Shown: one piece after another, positions 46,075 through 55,205 of the stretch
Numbering within the stretch: the first letter of the stretch is position 1
Layout: every line of letters begins with the position of its first letter
NCBI GenBank assembly: GCA_023663725.1
Contig: JAMPGX010000010.1
Location: 1 to 64,000, forward strand
Direction: 5' to 3'
Length of the DNA: 64,000 bases
From: a bacterium
GTDB taxonomy: Bacteria; Bacillota; Clostridia; Lachnospirales; Lachnospiraceae
Notes under the pieces: generated by a model
The model's database searches: none
The model's input: only the letters and a program-made list of their open reading frames with translations
What the model was told of the DNA's origin: nothing
Position numbers and translations under genes: made by a program

Positions 46075-47655
46075 TCAACGTTGCCAGACAATTTTCTCAA
46101 TCACACAGTTATGGGGCTTGCTCCTGCTATCTTTATCGTAGCCCACTCCCACCAGCAGGACTTCCCCAGCATAGCCCTCCAATGCCTGCGTGTAGCGTCT
46201 GTCCTTGATCTGCTTAAGCGCCGTGTCAGCGGAGCTGTCATATTTCAACTCTACGACTAAGGCGGGCTTGTTACTAAAAGGCAATGGCAGGAACACCACA
46301 TCCGCAAAGCCCCGTCCTGTGGGCAATTCCCGTATCATCTTATAGTCTTTTCTAGCGCTGTAATAGGCCAGGCCAATAGCACAGCAAAGGCAGTTTTCGT
46401 CATTATAGGTCAAAATCGAGGCCACCTCCGTGTGCGCCAGATCCAGGCCCTGGGCCACACTCTCCCCGTCACAGCGCAGGGTATCCTCCAGCAGTTTCTC
46501 AGATGCCTTCAGAACCCGCATGACCTCTGACCAACCGCCTACGCTCATCGCATTTTCAAATTCCCCGATGATCTCCTTGTTGGGGATAAAACTCTCCTTT
46601 GTCACAGCGTCATAGCCCAGATACCCCAAGTGGATCAGCAGGGTCAGCACGTCATCTCTGGTCTTGAAGGTGCGCATATCGTTCTGAAAGCTCTGGGTGT
46701 TGACTTTGACCCGCTGTCCGCCCAGCATCGTGACAATGGCGGAGCGCAATCCGTCGTAGTCCATATCCATATAGAGCTTCAGCGCCTCATAGGTCTCGGT
46801 GGATGTCCAGTAATTGGAAAAGTTACGGCGATGCATGGCCTCCACAACAGATTTAGGGTTGTAGATATGCTGATACTCCATAAATTGATAGCCGTCATAC
46901 CAACTTCCGATCTTTGCGAAATCCAGTTCGTAACGCTGGCATAACTCTTCCACCTCCGCCTCCGTAAAGCCGGTGTATTTTTCAAAAACGCCCTGATCTG
47001 TCATGGAGTATTCCCAAAACATATTCAGCGCGGAGTGCTGCCCATATTTTTTCACGGGGAGAATCCCTGTCATATAAGCCAGCGCCACATAGGGTTGATC
47101 CTTTAAGAGATTTCGCAGGAAATCAAGGTATTGCTTTTGCAGATTTTCCGACTCCTGACATTCCCGCATGATGCAATCCCACTCGTCAAACAGGAAGACA
47201 AACTTTTTCCCTGTCTTGGCATAGATCCTTCGGAGCGCATCAGCAAGGCTAATATTTGGTCTATTGATACAGGTTCCATATTCTCCCAGCAATTCCTCAA
47301 GAACCTCCTGCTCCAGATATGCTGTCACTTCCTGGTTTTTAGCGCCGAGCAAGAACTGCTGCATATTCAAAAAGATCACATCATACCGGTTCAGATATTC
47401 CGCAAAAGACGGATTGCCCGCTATCTGCAGTCCCGCGAAGAGTTCCCTGGAGTCGCACCCCAGGCTGTAGTAGGCGGACAGCATTTTCAGCGCCATGGAT
47501 TTTCCAAAACGTCGGGGTCTGCTGACACAGATATATTTTTGCTCCGTATCAAGATATTTGTTTGTACACGCGATCAATCCAGTTTTGTCCACATAGATCT
47601 CTGAGCGGATCGACTCTTTGAAACCGTCGTTTCTCGGATTCAGATATATTCCCAT
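46075..47655 (-). CDS. AAA-ATPase-like/PD-(D/E)XK nuclease family protein
   Basis: 526 aa. The N-terminal AAA-ATPase_like domain has a modified Walker A (VSRPRRFGKSMAL, about 44-56) and Walker B FVFLFDEWD (about 150). The C-terminal PD-(D/E)XK-like domain ends FADVVFLPLP...ALVVELKYDSSADTALKQI, with D and E-x-K catalytic residues present. This multi-copy family is frequent in Lachnospiraceae and Bacteroidetes; its role is unknown, and mobility or defence have been suggested. Part of its 3' end is duplicated at 45559-45594. Confidence 0.85.
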   Translation of the reverse strand: MGIYLNPRNDGFKESIRSEIYVDKTGLIACTNKYLDTEQKYICVSRPRRFGKSMALKMLSAYYSLGCDSRELFAGLQIAGNPSFAEYLNRYDVIFLNMQQFLLGAKNQEVTAYLEQEVLEELLGEYGTCINRPNISLADALRRIYAKTGKKFVFLFDEWDCIMRECQESENLQKQYLDFLRNLLKDQPYVALAYMTGILPVKKYGQHSALNMFWEYSMTDQGVFEKYTGFTEAEVEELCQRYELDFAKIGSWYDGYQFMEYQHIYNPKSVVEAMHRRNFSNYWTSTETYEALKLYMDMDYDGLRSAIVTMLGGQRVKVNTQSFQNDMRTFKTRDDVLTLLIHLGYLGYDAVTKESFIPNKEIIGEFENAMSVGGWSEVMRVLKASEKLLEDTLRCDGESVAQGLDLAHTEVASILTYNDENCLCCAIGLAYYSARKDYKMIRELPTGRGFADVVFLPLPFSNKPALVVELKYDSSADTALKQIKDRRYTQALEGYAGEVLLVGVGYDKDSRSKPHNCVIEKIVWQR

Positions 47656-47694
47656 CTGGCACCTCCCATCCTTCTGACTGACAATAAGCGTATT

Positions 47695-48348
47695 CTACTG
47701 TATTCCGAAATAGGTAGACGCATTTTTATAGTCTTCAAACCTAAAAATATACTCCTGTGGATTGCCATCCCCAAAAAACACTACATGGTCTCTCCAGAAT
47801 ACTACTTCAAATCCATCATCATATCCGTATCTACTGCTGTCAAGCTGATAGGTCAAAGAGTAAAACACCATATTGTCTTTTTGATATTGACAGTTTAACT
47901 GGAGATTGGTAATACAGCCTGACTCCATTCCGGCAATCACTGTTGAATTATGGGCATCGTGAAGTTGTTGAACGGAAATCACCGGTTCATAGGTTTTAAA
48001 ATTCTGCATTTTCCATTCTATCAGGGTTGGCAGCAAAGCCTCTAACATCACTTGATAGATATGGTCAAAATTTTCCTTGATATAGGAGATCGTATTGATT
48101 ACCGCCTGCCTATCTTCCAGCCTAAGCTTCGTGGCAGGAATGCAATTGACTATACTTCCCTCCCAAATACAAAGCTTTGAGACTATATCCTTATCAAACC
48201 ATTGGCCACCTGTCCCTAAGATAATCACATCACAGCCGTACCAACGCATACCATTCCATTCCCAATCACCGTCTATCTCCTGTTCTTTTACGCATCTCTC
48301 ATTTAATAGTATTTCCAAATCCTGCGTGTTTCTGATCACATATTTCAT
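47695..48348 (-). CDS. Hypothetical protein, 217 aa
   Basis: No family recognised. The N-terminal part has WEWNGMRWYGCDVIILGTGG; the C-terminal part LTYQLDSSRYGYDDGFEVVFWRDHVVFFGDG looks like a beta-rich domain such as those in immunity proteins. No signal peptide. It lies between the AAA-ATPase and isochorismatase-like genes on the same strand. Confidence 0.6.
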   Translation of the reverse strand: MKYVIRNTQDLEILLNERCVKEQEIDGDWEWNGMRWYGCDVIILGTGGQWFDKDIVSKLCIWEGSIVNCIPATKLRLEDRQAVINTISYIKENFDHIYQVMLEALLPTLIEWKMQNFKTYEPVISVQQLHDAHNSTVIAGMESGCITNLQLNCQYQKDNMVFYSLTYQLDSSRYGYDDGFEVVFWRDHVVFFGDGNPQEYIFRFEDYKNASTYFGIQ

Positions 48349-48394
48349 AGACTGCCTTCTCCCTCCTGTCCTGCTGTCCCACCAGCAAGATCAC

Positions 48395-48925
48395 TTATCC
48401 CCTTCTAAGCTTATCTACGGCCTCCGCCACGGTAATACACTGCGCGTATCTCTGAGGCCAGATAAAATCATTGTAGTAGCGATAGCAGACATCGTTTTTC
48501 ATATAATCGTTGTCAAAGGTAGAGTTGGCATACTCCGGCACAAATATTTCATAGCCAAGATCGAATCCGCTCTTGACCGTGGCGTCTATGCAGAAATTGG
48601 TCTGCAAGCCCACGATCATAAGCTGCCTCTCGCTCTTGGCCGCCAGATAGTCCGCCAAACCCGTGGAGCGGTGAAGGGCGCTGTTTACCGTCTTGTCAAA
48701 AATACGTTCGTCTCCCGTGGGCGCGAACTCCTCGAATATCTCAAACTCCTCATCCCCCACAGAAAAACCGGTACCGGGACCGTCGTCATGCCTGACATAA
48801 ATCACTTCCACACCGTTTGCCCTGGCCTCGGAGATCAGAAGCCTGATATTATCCTTAAGCCTTTCAAACGCATATAAGCGCTCATCTGTTATTCCCTTTT
48901 GCGTATCGATTACCAGCAAAACCAT
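48395..48925 (-). CDS. Isochorismatase-like cysteine hydrolase
   Basis: 176 aa. The catalytic triad of the cysteine hydrolase family is visible: D in LLVIDTQKG (about 7), K in FDKTVNSALH (about 84) and C in GLQTNFCIDAT (about 117). Such enzymes split nicotinamide, N-carbamoyl compounds or isochorismate; the substrate here is unknown. The ATG at 48925 follows GGAGGGACGTAGT. Confidence 0.85.
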   Translation of the reverse strand: MVLLVIDTQKGITDERLYAFERLKDNIRLLISEARANGVEVIYVRHDDGPGTGFSVGDEEFEIFEEFAPTGDERIFDKTVNSALHRSTGLADYLAAKSERQLMIVGLQTNFCIDATVKSGFDLGYEIFVPEYANSTFDNDYMKNDVCYRYYNDFIWPQRYAQCITVAEAVDKLRRG

Positions 48926-49004
48926 ACTACGTCCCTCCAACACACACACTATTCAACTCATTATAGCACAGGAAACAACCATTCACAAACATAAAAACTA
49001 AATT

Positions 49005-49550
49005 TCACGCCTGCACCGTCTGATAGATCCTTTCCACCGCGTCAGGTAAACGGATGTCCTCCGTCAGAATCTCCTCCGGTATGATGCCTAGATAATCCTT
49101 TTCCTTCCACCATCCGCGCATGGCCTCCTCTCCGAACTCAAATCTGTTCGGTTTTGTGGCGTGTCTGCGCAGGGTTTCCTCAAAGGGCAGATCATAGTAA
49201 TAGGCGTATATGTTTGCCAGACCGTATTCCTCCAGCGCCCGCTGGAACAACGGCCTGTACCATTCGGCGTACAATATCCCCTCCAGGATCGTGACCTCGC
49301 AGTGCTTTTTCCCGTATTCCAGCAGATCGATCAGCAGGGGAAGCGCCTTGGTATCCGCGCCGTCCCTGGCATACAGCATCTCCCTGCGCACCGTATCCTG
49401 GGGGATGATCAATGTCCCCCTGCCAAACTTATGTTGTAACTCTCTGGCAACAGTGCTCTTGCCGCTACCGGAATTGCCCCGCAGGATAATCAGTTTTCTG
49501 CTGACACCTGCACATTTCTGCTTCAATTTAGTCATTTTAACTGTCCGCAT
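49005..49550 (-). CDS. P-loop kinase (AAA_33/zeta-toxin-like)
   Basis: 181 aa. Walker A is LRGNSGSGKST (about 23-33); IIPQDTVRREML and CEVTILEGILYAEWY match the nucleotide/small-molecule kinase fold of AAA_33 proteins, and the lid R residues lie in TLRRHATKP. Substrate unknown. Its start overlaps the stop of the J-like gene by 14 bases (an ATG at 49535 is the alternative), so it belongs to the same operon. Confidence 0.75.
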   Translation of the reverse strand: MRTVKMTKLKQKCAGVSRKLIILRGNSGSGKSTVARELQHKFGRGTLIIPQDTVRREMLYARDGADTKALPLLIDLLEYGKKHCEVTILEGILYAEWYRPLFQRALEEYGLANIYAYYYDLPFEETLRRHATKPNRFEFGEEAMRGWWKEKDYLGIIPEEILTEDIRLPDAVERIYQTVQA

Positions 49551-52500
49551 CCTCTCTCAGTACCGATCCTGTCCGCAGATACAACTCAACCGAATATTCC
49601 TCGCCGCATTCCTTCAGTTTCCCGCCGCAGGCTCCACAATCTACATACCAGCGCAACTGCCCGTGGAGCTCCTGTATCACATCCTCCCTTGAGAGGTCTG
49701 TCCCACGCAGCTTCCAGATCAGACGGGGCGATTCTCCCATCAGGCTTACTTTCCCCGACGAAGTGCGGTTCCAGAGAGATAGCGCGTACACATTCTCCCG
49801 CAATTCATCCAGCCGAAACAGCGGCTGCTCTATGTCCGCACCGGCGAGAATGCCATCCAGCCAGCGGGTGAGTTCCATCATCCGCTCCGTCCTGGTAAAA
49901 CGGACAAAAATATCGGTGTCGGTAACGTCAGGGCTGTACATGGACTTTCTCAGCTCCTCCTCGTCAAAGCAGTACTCCATCTGTCCGCTTAGCTCGGAAA
50001 AGCCCAGAGCGCCCTGATAGATTTCCACCTCTGTGGCCAGCGTGAGATCAAAGCTCTTGGCAAGCAGTGTGGCAAGCTTGTCCGCGCGGTAAGTGTGGAA
50101 GACGTCAAAGACATAGTAGGTTCCGCTGTCTCCTATGGCAAAAGGCAGCAAGACAAACCTCTCCGCCGCAGTATAGCCATTCCCCCATCCAAAATTCCCC
50201 AGAATCTGATGCTTTTCCTTGATCTTTCGCTTCAAATCCTCCAGATTGGAGCGATAATTTCTCTGGAACTCTCCGCTTTGCTCCTCGGCCGGAAATGCAT
50301 AGGGAAGGAATCCACAGTAGAAAAGCCGCTGCTTGTCCTGGCCAAAATGAATCACACAGTAGCTCTCGGTCTGAGCCTTCTCCTCCCCGCCCCTTCTCCG
50401 GTAGCTCTCATATCGCCTCAGGGCGTCGAGAATCCTCTCCGCCTTCTCCTCATTTTTGAGTCCCTCCAGAGAAGTGATACCGAGAGAAACCGGCTGCGGC
50501 TTGCATAGCCGCTCCAGGAACAGCCTGGCCTGCCGCTCTGTATCACCCGCAAACTCCGGCATCATGAGCTCATGCCATCCAAAGTCCCTTTGGTGGAACA
50601 GACGGGCAGCCGTCTTGGTCACAAGCACGCGAAAACAATGATCTTCCTGCTCCTGATAGTAAATGGCCTCTATATCCGCAAAGCAGATATCCGGAGAAAC
50701 AGGTTTCTCCTCAGAAGGATAGATAAACTGGCGGGAGGCTGAGGCTCCGTCCTGATAGGAGGACCTTCCCCCACATTCTGAGGTCTGCAGCAATTCCTCC
50801 TCTCCGGCCAGAAGCCGGCAGAGCACACGGACCGTAGCCGGAAATAGCCAAAGCTTCTCCAGCCGTTCTTTGACCAGCTCCTCAGCACGCGTTCTGTCCT
50901 CTGGCCGTATTTCGGTGATGGCGAGAAGAAAGAAGAACTGTTCCGTTCGAGTGAGCTTTTCCGCCATATCCACAAAGGCTCCAAAGGGATACGTCGGCCG
51001 ATATACCGTCCCTCCATCCAAAAGATACAGGCAGTAATGCAGATGAAACTCCACCTCCAGGCGCTTTCCGTCGGGCAGGGCAAAGGAATACACAGGAGGC
51101 TTTCCCGTGCCTTCCACGAAGCTTTTTATCCATTGGCGAGCTGGATAATAGTTGTATCGCATATACAGGGGAAGATAGCAAACTGCCCCCATCGTATACA
51201 GGTAGGACATATATGTCGCGCTCAAATCCACCTCCGCCTTGCGGAATCCAAACCCAACCGCGAGATAATAGTACCAGAAATCTCGGTTATCATCACGGAT
51301 ATCCTCTATCCCGGTTCCCTCCAGGCCTTGGGACCGCGCATCGCCGGCGCTCCGGATATCCCGTATCCTCCGGCTAAAGGCCAGAGACATCACCAATGTC
51401 TCCACCATCAGCGAGGCCTTCCCCGCATCCTCCCATCTGCCCTCCTCTATTCCCTGTGAAAAATGGGCGATCAGCTCCCTTGCCAGAGATTCCGGCACCA
51501 CCATCCGATTGTTGAACTGCAGGGACAGACGCTCAAACAATTCGTTGGAAAACCGTTGCTTCTGCCAATCGGGGCGCGAAAACAATGCGCGAATGCGCTC
51601 CCTGGTCTTCGCGGTCTCCTGATATATCCCCCTGTCATAATCCGCATGGTTGACTGCGACGATCTCCATTATCTCCCTGTAGATGTCGCTCTCTGTCTGC
51701 GCCCGACTCGCGGCCCCGAACAGCGCATCCTCGATATTCGGATATTTGCTGAGAATCTCCTGCTTCAGAGGCGCATAGAGCCCCCTACTGCTGCTGTGCT
51801 CCAGATCCTTCAGCGCATATTGCTTATACATATGTTCCAGCACACAGTTCGGGACATCCTTCTCCCGCACCCAAAAGGTATACAGACGAATCAGACAGAC
51901 ACTTCTGGTCTCCGAATAGATATCCCTACTCCCCTTGCCCCAGCGTTCAAACATATGATTGACAGCGCCATGCATCAGCAGGTTCTCCCAGCTATCTTTG
52001 TTTTTCCTGGTCAAACGGCCTTTTTTTAGCAGATCGCACAGGCGGATATAATCGTCAAAAGAGCGGAGCCGCACCAGATTCTCCGGCTTGTCCAGTTCTC
52101 GGGCAGGGAGAGCGCCCTGCATACATTCACGCACATAGGGAATGTCCTGCGCGGCCCGCTCCGATGACAGGGCATAGGCGATGGCGAGTTCTACCCGAAA
52201 GGCAATGGAACAGCCTTCGCCGCGCTCAGAAAGGCAATAAAGCATCCCCCTCATGAACCCTTCGTCAAACTGTTCCCTGAGAAAGTCATCCGACAGAAAG
52301 AATTCCTTCCAGACCTCCGAGCATTGCCTTTTCCCCAGTCCTTTTTCTCTCTCCAAAGTGTCCGCGAACGCCTTTAGAGCGCCTCCGACAAGGCTTTCCT
52401 CCACCCTGCTCTCCTCCGCCTGCTGCATTCGGCGCAGCAGAGATACGGGTTCCTCCATAGGCTCCGGCTGTTCGGAGACGATCTCTGACTCCAGGTCGTC

Positions 52501-52767
52501 CTGTATCGGTAGGGTCTCCGGCTCACGACTTTCCTGTTGCGGTATCGTCTCCGGCTCACGACTTTCCTGTTGCGGCATTGCCTCCGCCCCGCGGCTTTGC
52601 CGCACCGATACAGACTTCAGCGCCTCCTGGTAGGCCTGGTGCAGCCTGGCAAACGCCTCCGGATTTTCCTCCATATGGCACAGCTTGGATTGCGCGGCAT
52701 AGGCAGAGCGGATCGCCCGTTTGTCATTAGTTCTCTCGATACCGAGAATCTTCCAGCAGTCACTCAT
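49537..52767 (-). CDS. Large J-domain-like protein, 1076 aa
   Basis: Residues 1-50 form a J-like domain (CWKILGIERTNDKRAIRSAY; AFARLHQAYQEAL) in which the HPD tripeptide is HME (31-33), although HPD is normally essential to stimulate Hsp70 ATPase. A repeat region (~62-85) and acidic linker follow, then ~950 residues with no family I can name, including mixed helices and ILDALRRYESYRR. The neighbouring Hsp70 gene overlaps it by 8 bases. ATG at 52767 has GGAGGAGAGACGG. Confidence 0.7.
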   Translation of the reverse strand: MSDCWKILGIERTNDKRAIRSAYAAQSKLCHMEENPEAFARLHQAYQEALKSVSVRQSRGAEAMPQQESREPETIPQQESREPETLPIQDDLESEIVSEQPEPMEEPVSLLRRMQQAEESRVEESLVGGALKAFADTLEREKGLGKRQCSEVWKEFFLSDDFLREQFDEGFMRGMLYCLSERGEGCSIAFRVELAIAYALSSERAAQDIPYVRECMQGALPARELDKPENLVRLRSFDDYIRLCDLLKKGRLTRKNKDSWENLLMHGAVNHMFERWGKGSRDIYSETRSVCLIRLYTFWVREKDVPNCVLEHMYKQYALKDLEHSSSRGLYAPLKQEILSKYPNIEDALFGAASRAQTESDIYREIMEIVAVNHADYDRGIYQETAKTRERIRALFSRPDWQKQRFSNELFERLSLQFNNRMVVPESLARELIAHFSQGIEEGRWEDAGKASLMVETLVMSLAFSRRIRDIRSAGDARSQGLEGTGIEDIRDDNRDFWYYYLAVGFGFRKAEVDLSATYMSYLYTMGAVCYLPLYMRYNYYPARQWIKSFVEGTGKPPVYSFALPDGKRLEVEFHLHYCLYLLDGGTVYRPTYPFGAFVDMAEKLTRTEQFFFLLAITEIRPEDRTRAEELVKERLEKLWLFPATVRVLCRLLAGEEELLQTSECGGRSSYQDGASASRQFIYPSEEKPVSPDICFADIEAIYYQEQEDHCFRVLVTKTAARLFHQRDFGWHELMMPEFAGDTERQARLFLERLCKPQPVSLGITSLEGLKNEEKAERILDALRRYESYRRRGGEEKAQTESYCVIHFGQDKQRLFYCGFLPYAFPAEEQSGEFQRNYRSNLEDLKRKIKEKHQILGNFGWGNGYTAAERFVLLPFAIGDSGTYYVFDVFHTYRADKLATLLAKSFDLTLATEVEIYQGALGFSELSGQMEYCFDEEELRKSMYSPDVTDTDIFVRFTRTERMMELTRWLDGILAGADIEQPLFRLDELRENVYALSLWNRTSSGKVSLMGESPRLIWKLRGTDLSREDVIQELHGQLRWYVDCGACGGKLKECGEEYSVELYLRTGSVLREDADS
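52520..52585. repeat. Tandem 33-bp repeat in the J-like gene
   Basis: Two adjacent 33-base units (52520-52552, 52553-52585) differ at four or so positions and encode the 11-residue unit PQQESREPET, part of a polar linker after the J-like domain. The unit number may vary between strains. Confidence 0.85.
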
Positions 52768-54568
52768 CCGTCTCTCCTCCGCCCTGCTCATCCTCCGAGT
52801 CGTACTCTATATCCTCGTAGAAATATTCGTCCTCCTCCGAATCATCATACTCCCCGCTATATTTTAGTTCCCCGTCAAACAGCAAATCCTCCTCCGAATT
52901 CTTCAGCATCTCCAGTCTTGCAAGGAATTTTTTCGTCTCCTCCACCACCTGTTTTTCCACACGTTTTCTGCCGCTCTGCAGCCCTTCGGTAAACCGGTCT
53001 ATCCAGAATCCGATCTGATAACGCCGCTGTCCCAGGCTCCCCTCAAAACAGGCGAAAAGACGCGCCAACAGCTCCTGATTCTCCGCCCTTTGAATCGGCG
53101 GTATCATAAGCTCCTCCATCTGTTTCTGATACCGCTCAAGCTCCGCTTCACTGAGACTCTGATTGGCGAGCAGAATATGATTGCGAACCTTCTGGGAATT
53201 CACCACCTCCACAAACAGTATCCCATTGATATCATAGGAAAAATAGACGTCGATCCCCTCCTGTCCGGCCGGAGCAGGCTTAACAGGGATTCGCACCTCT
53301 CCCAGATACAGATTGTCTCTGGCATAATACTCCTCTCCCTGATAGATACGGACCGCGATCTCTCTCTGATAGTCCGCCAATGTGTACAACCGTTGACAAT
53401 GCATGGAGGGGAGGGTGGAATTGCGCTCGATCATGGGGAGCAAATAACCCTGTTCATGCGTATTTTTGTGCCAGGACTCCACGCCCAGTGTAAACGGACA
53501 CACATCAGTCATCATCATGTCCCGAATATCCTCGTTCCGGCTGCGGATGCCAGAATAGGCACCGGCCCCCATCGCCACCACCTTGTCCGTCTCCCCCAGC
53601 ACTACGGGCTCTTTGCCTAAAAGCTCCGTCAAAAACCGTTGCACAATGACCATCCGCGAGGAGCCTCCCACCATCACCAGATCATCCACATCGGACACCC
53701 TGGAATTGGCGTCATGCAATAGGCGTACAAAGATCTTTTTTATCTTTTCAAACAGAGGCATGCAGATATCAAATAAGATATCCTGGTCCAATACGACACA
53801 GTACTGTGCGCCGTCCAGCTCTAACGTGACTTCCGCCTCCGTTTCCAGCCGTATCTTTGCGCGCTCCGCGCCCTCCTTGAGCGCCGCCTTTTCCTGCGGC
53901 GGAAGTTCTTCCCAGACCAGGCCGTTTTCCCGACAAAAATAGTCCGCGATCAGGCGGTCGATATCGTCTCCGCCCAGATAGTTATCCCCCGCCACGGCAA
54001 CAATCTCGATGATATTGTCAAAGCACTCGACGTAGGAAAGATCCAGTGTGCCGCCGCCAAAGTCAAAGACCAGAAGCGTCCTGTCCTCCTCCCCATGCTC
54101 CAGACGGTATGCCAGAGCAGCCGAGGATGGCTCGTTGATCAGGCGTTCCACATGAAGTCCGGCGATCTTGGCCGCCTTCTTGGTGTCGCTGCGCTGCTTG
54201 TCGTTAAAGTAGGCTGGAACCGTGATGATCGCCTCTTCAATCTCTTCCTTCAGGGAATACTCTGCATTTTTACGGATTCTCTCCAGGACCATGGCGGAGA
54301 GCTCCATCGGCGTATACATTTTACCGCCCAGACTGTACTTTTTATCCGTTCCCATAAAGCGCTTGAAGGAACCCACCGTCTCCTCGCCATGGGTCAGGAG
54401 ACGTTCTCTTGCCGGCCAGCCCACAAGCAGACCTTCGTCCTTTACATAGCTCACCACGCTGGGAAACAGCACCCGCCCGCCCTCATCCTGGAGCAGACAG
54501 ACCTCCCCATCCCTCCAATAAGCTGCCAGACTGTTCGTCGTACCAAGATCAATGCCTATGATCGCCAT
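52760..54568 (-). CDS. Hsp70 (DnaK) family protein
   Basis: 602 aa, cytoplasmic. Nucleotide-binding domain (~1-375): IGIDLGTTNS (3-12), FDFGGGTLDLS, VGGSSRMVIVQ and AVAMGAGAYSG-like motif. Substrate-binding domain (~385-505) is present but diverged, and the C terminus is an acidic D/E/Y-rich tail instead of the DnaK lid ending. A housekeeping dnaK is expected elsewhere; this is a paralogue. It overlaps the kinase gene upstream by 20 bases and the J-like gene downstream by 8. Confidence 0.88.
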   Translation of the reverse strand: MAIIGIDLGTTNSLAAYWRDGEVCLLQDEGGRVLFPSVVSYVKDEGLLVGWPARERLLTHGEETVGSFKRFMGTDKKYSLGGKMYTPMELSAMVLERIRKNAEYSLKEEIEEAIITVPAYFNDKQRSDTKKAAKIAGLHVERLINEPSSAALAYRLEHGEEDRTLLVFDFGGGTLDLSYVECFDNIIEIVAVAGDNYLGGDDIDRLIADYFCRENGLVWEELPPQEKAALKEGAERAKIRLETEAEVTLELDGAQYCVVLDQDILFDICMPLFEKIKKIFVRLLHDANSRVSDVDDLVMVGGSSRMVIVQRFLTELLGKEPVVLGETDKVVAMGAGAYSGIRSRNEDIRDMMMTDVCPFTLGVESWHKNTHEQGYLLPMIERNSTLPSMHCQRLYTLADYQREIAVRIYQGEEYYARDNLYLGEVRIPVKPAPAGQEGIDVYFSYDINGILFVEVVNSQKVRNHILLANQSLSEAELERYQKQMEELMIPPIQRAENQELLARLFACFEGSLGQRRYQIGFWIDRFTEGLQSGRKRVEKQVVEETKKFLARLEMLKNSEEDLLFDGELKYSGEYDDSEEDEYFYEDIEYDSEDEQGGGETDE

Positions 54569-55160
54569 GATATTCCTCCGTTTGATCTATATCGTTTTCA
54601 TGATGCTCTTGCGCGTATTGCAACAATTCTGGCGTTCTGGACCAATATTTGACGCCCCAGTTCTCAAAGTTCCACTCTTCCATATAATCGTTGCACTCAT
54701 AGTCGATATAATAAAGCCTGTCTTTCTGCCACACAAAATTAGTGGGGAAATAATCAATATTGATATTGGCAGGATATAGCTTGCGACACATCTCCTCAAC
54801 CTGTTCCATGCAGGCGGCTGGCAACTCCCCTGTCAGCACCATCTCATACGCAGTTTTTCCATCAATGTATTCCTTGACAATGCGCTCCGCCTGCCGGTCA
54901 ACAGCCAAGAGCTTCGGCAGAGGGATGCCAATGGTCTGTAATCGCTCATAATCTCTCAGCTCCGATGCAAGCTTATCGCCAAATTGATAGTAAGCACAGG
55001 GTTCGTGATGAATCTGTTTCAGCACCACCTTTTTATCTCCATCAAAGACCAGATAGGAATATCCGCCCTTTCCCTTCCCCAAAAGCTTTATGACGGGATA
55101 CTCTTTGCCGTCTACCGTGAGAACATCCGGTAGTTTCTGATAGAATCCACTAGCTTTCAT
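54549..55160 (-). CDS. Protein-kinase-like protein, 203 aa
   Basis: Short kinase fold: glycine loop LLGKGKGGYSY (27-37), VVLKQI with the ATP-binding Lys (48), and a C-lobe NINIDYFPTNFVW...LYYIDYEC, where N-I-D and the later D may take the catalytic/metal roles in place of HxD and DFG. It is similar to RIO/BUD32-size kinases. Target unknown; the adjacent Hsp70 is a candidate. ATG at 55160 follows GGAGGATTTT. Confidence 0.7.
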   Translation of the reverse strand: MKASGFYQKLPDVLTVDGKEYPVIKLLGKGKGGYSYLVFDGDKKVVLKQIHHEPCAYYQFGDKLASELRDYERLQTIGIPLPKLLAVDRQAERIVKEYIDGKTAYEMVLTGELPAACMEQVEEMCRKLYPANINIDYFPTNFVWQKDRLYYIDYECNDYMEEWNFENWGVKYWSRTPELLQYAQEHHENDIDQTEEYHGDHRH

Positions 55161-55205
55161 AAAATCCTCCATATAACATAAAATAAATGCTACCTGACTC
55201 TCCAC

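Noticed and set aside
48366-48392. Second relic of the ATPase 3' end in front of the 217-aa gene
   Set aside because: Only about 12 bases (TGCTGGTGGGA) agree with the ATPase sequence, which may be chance.
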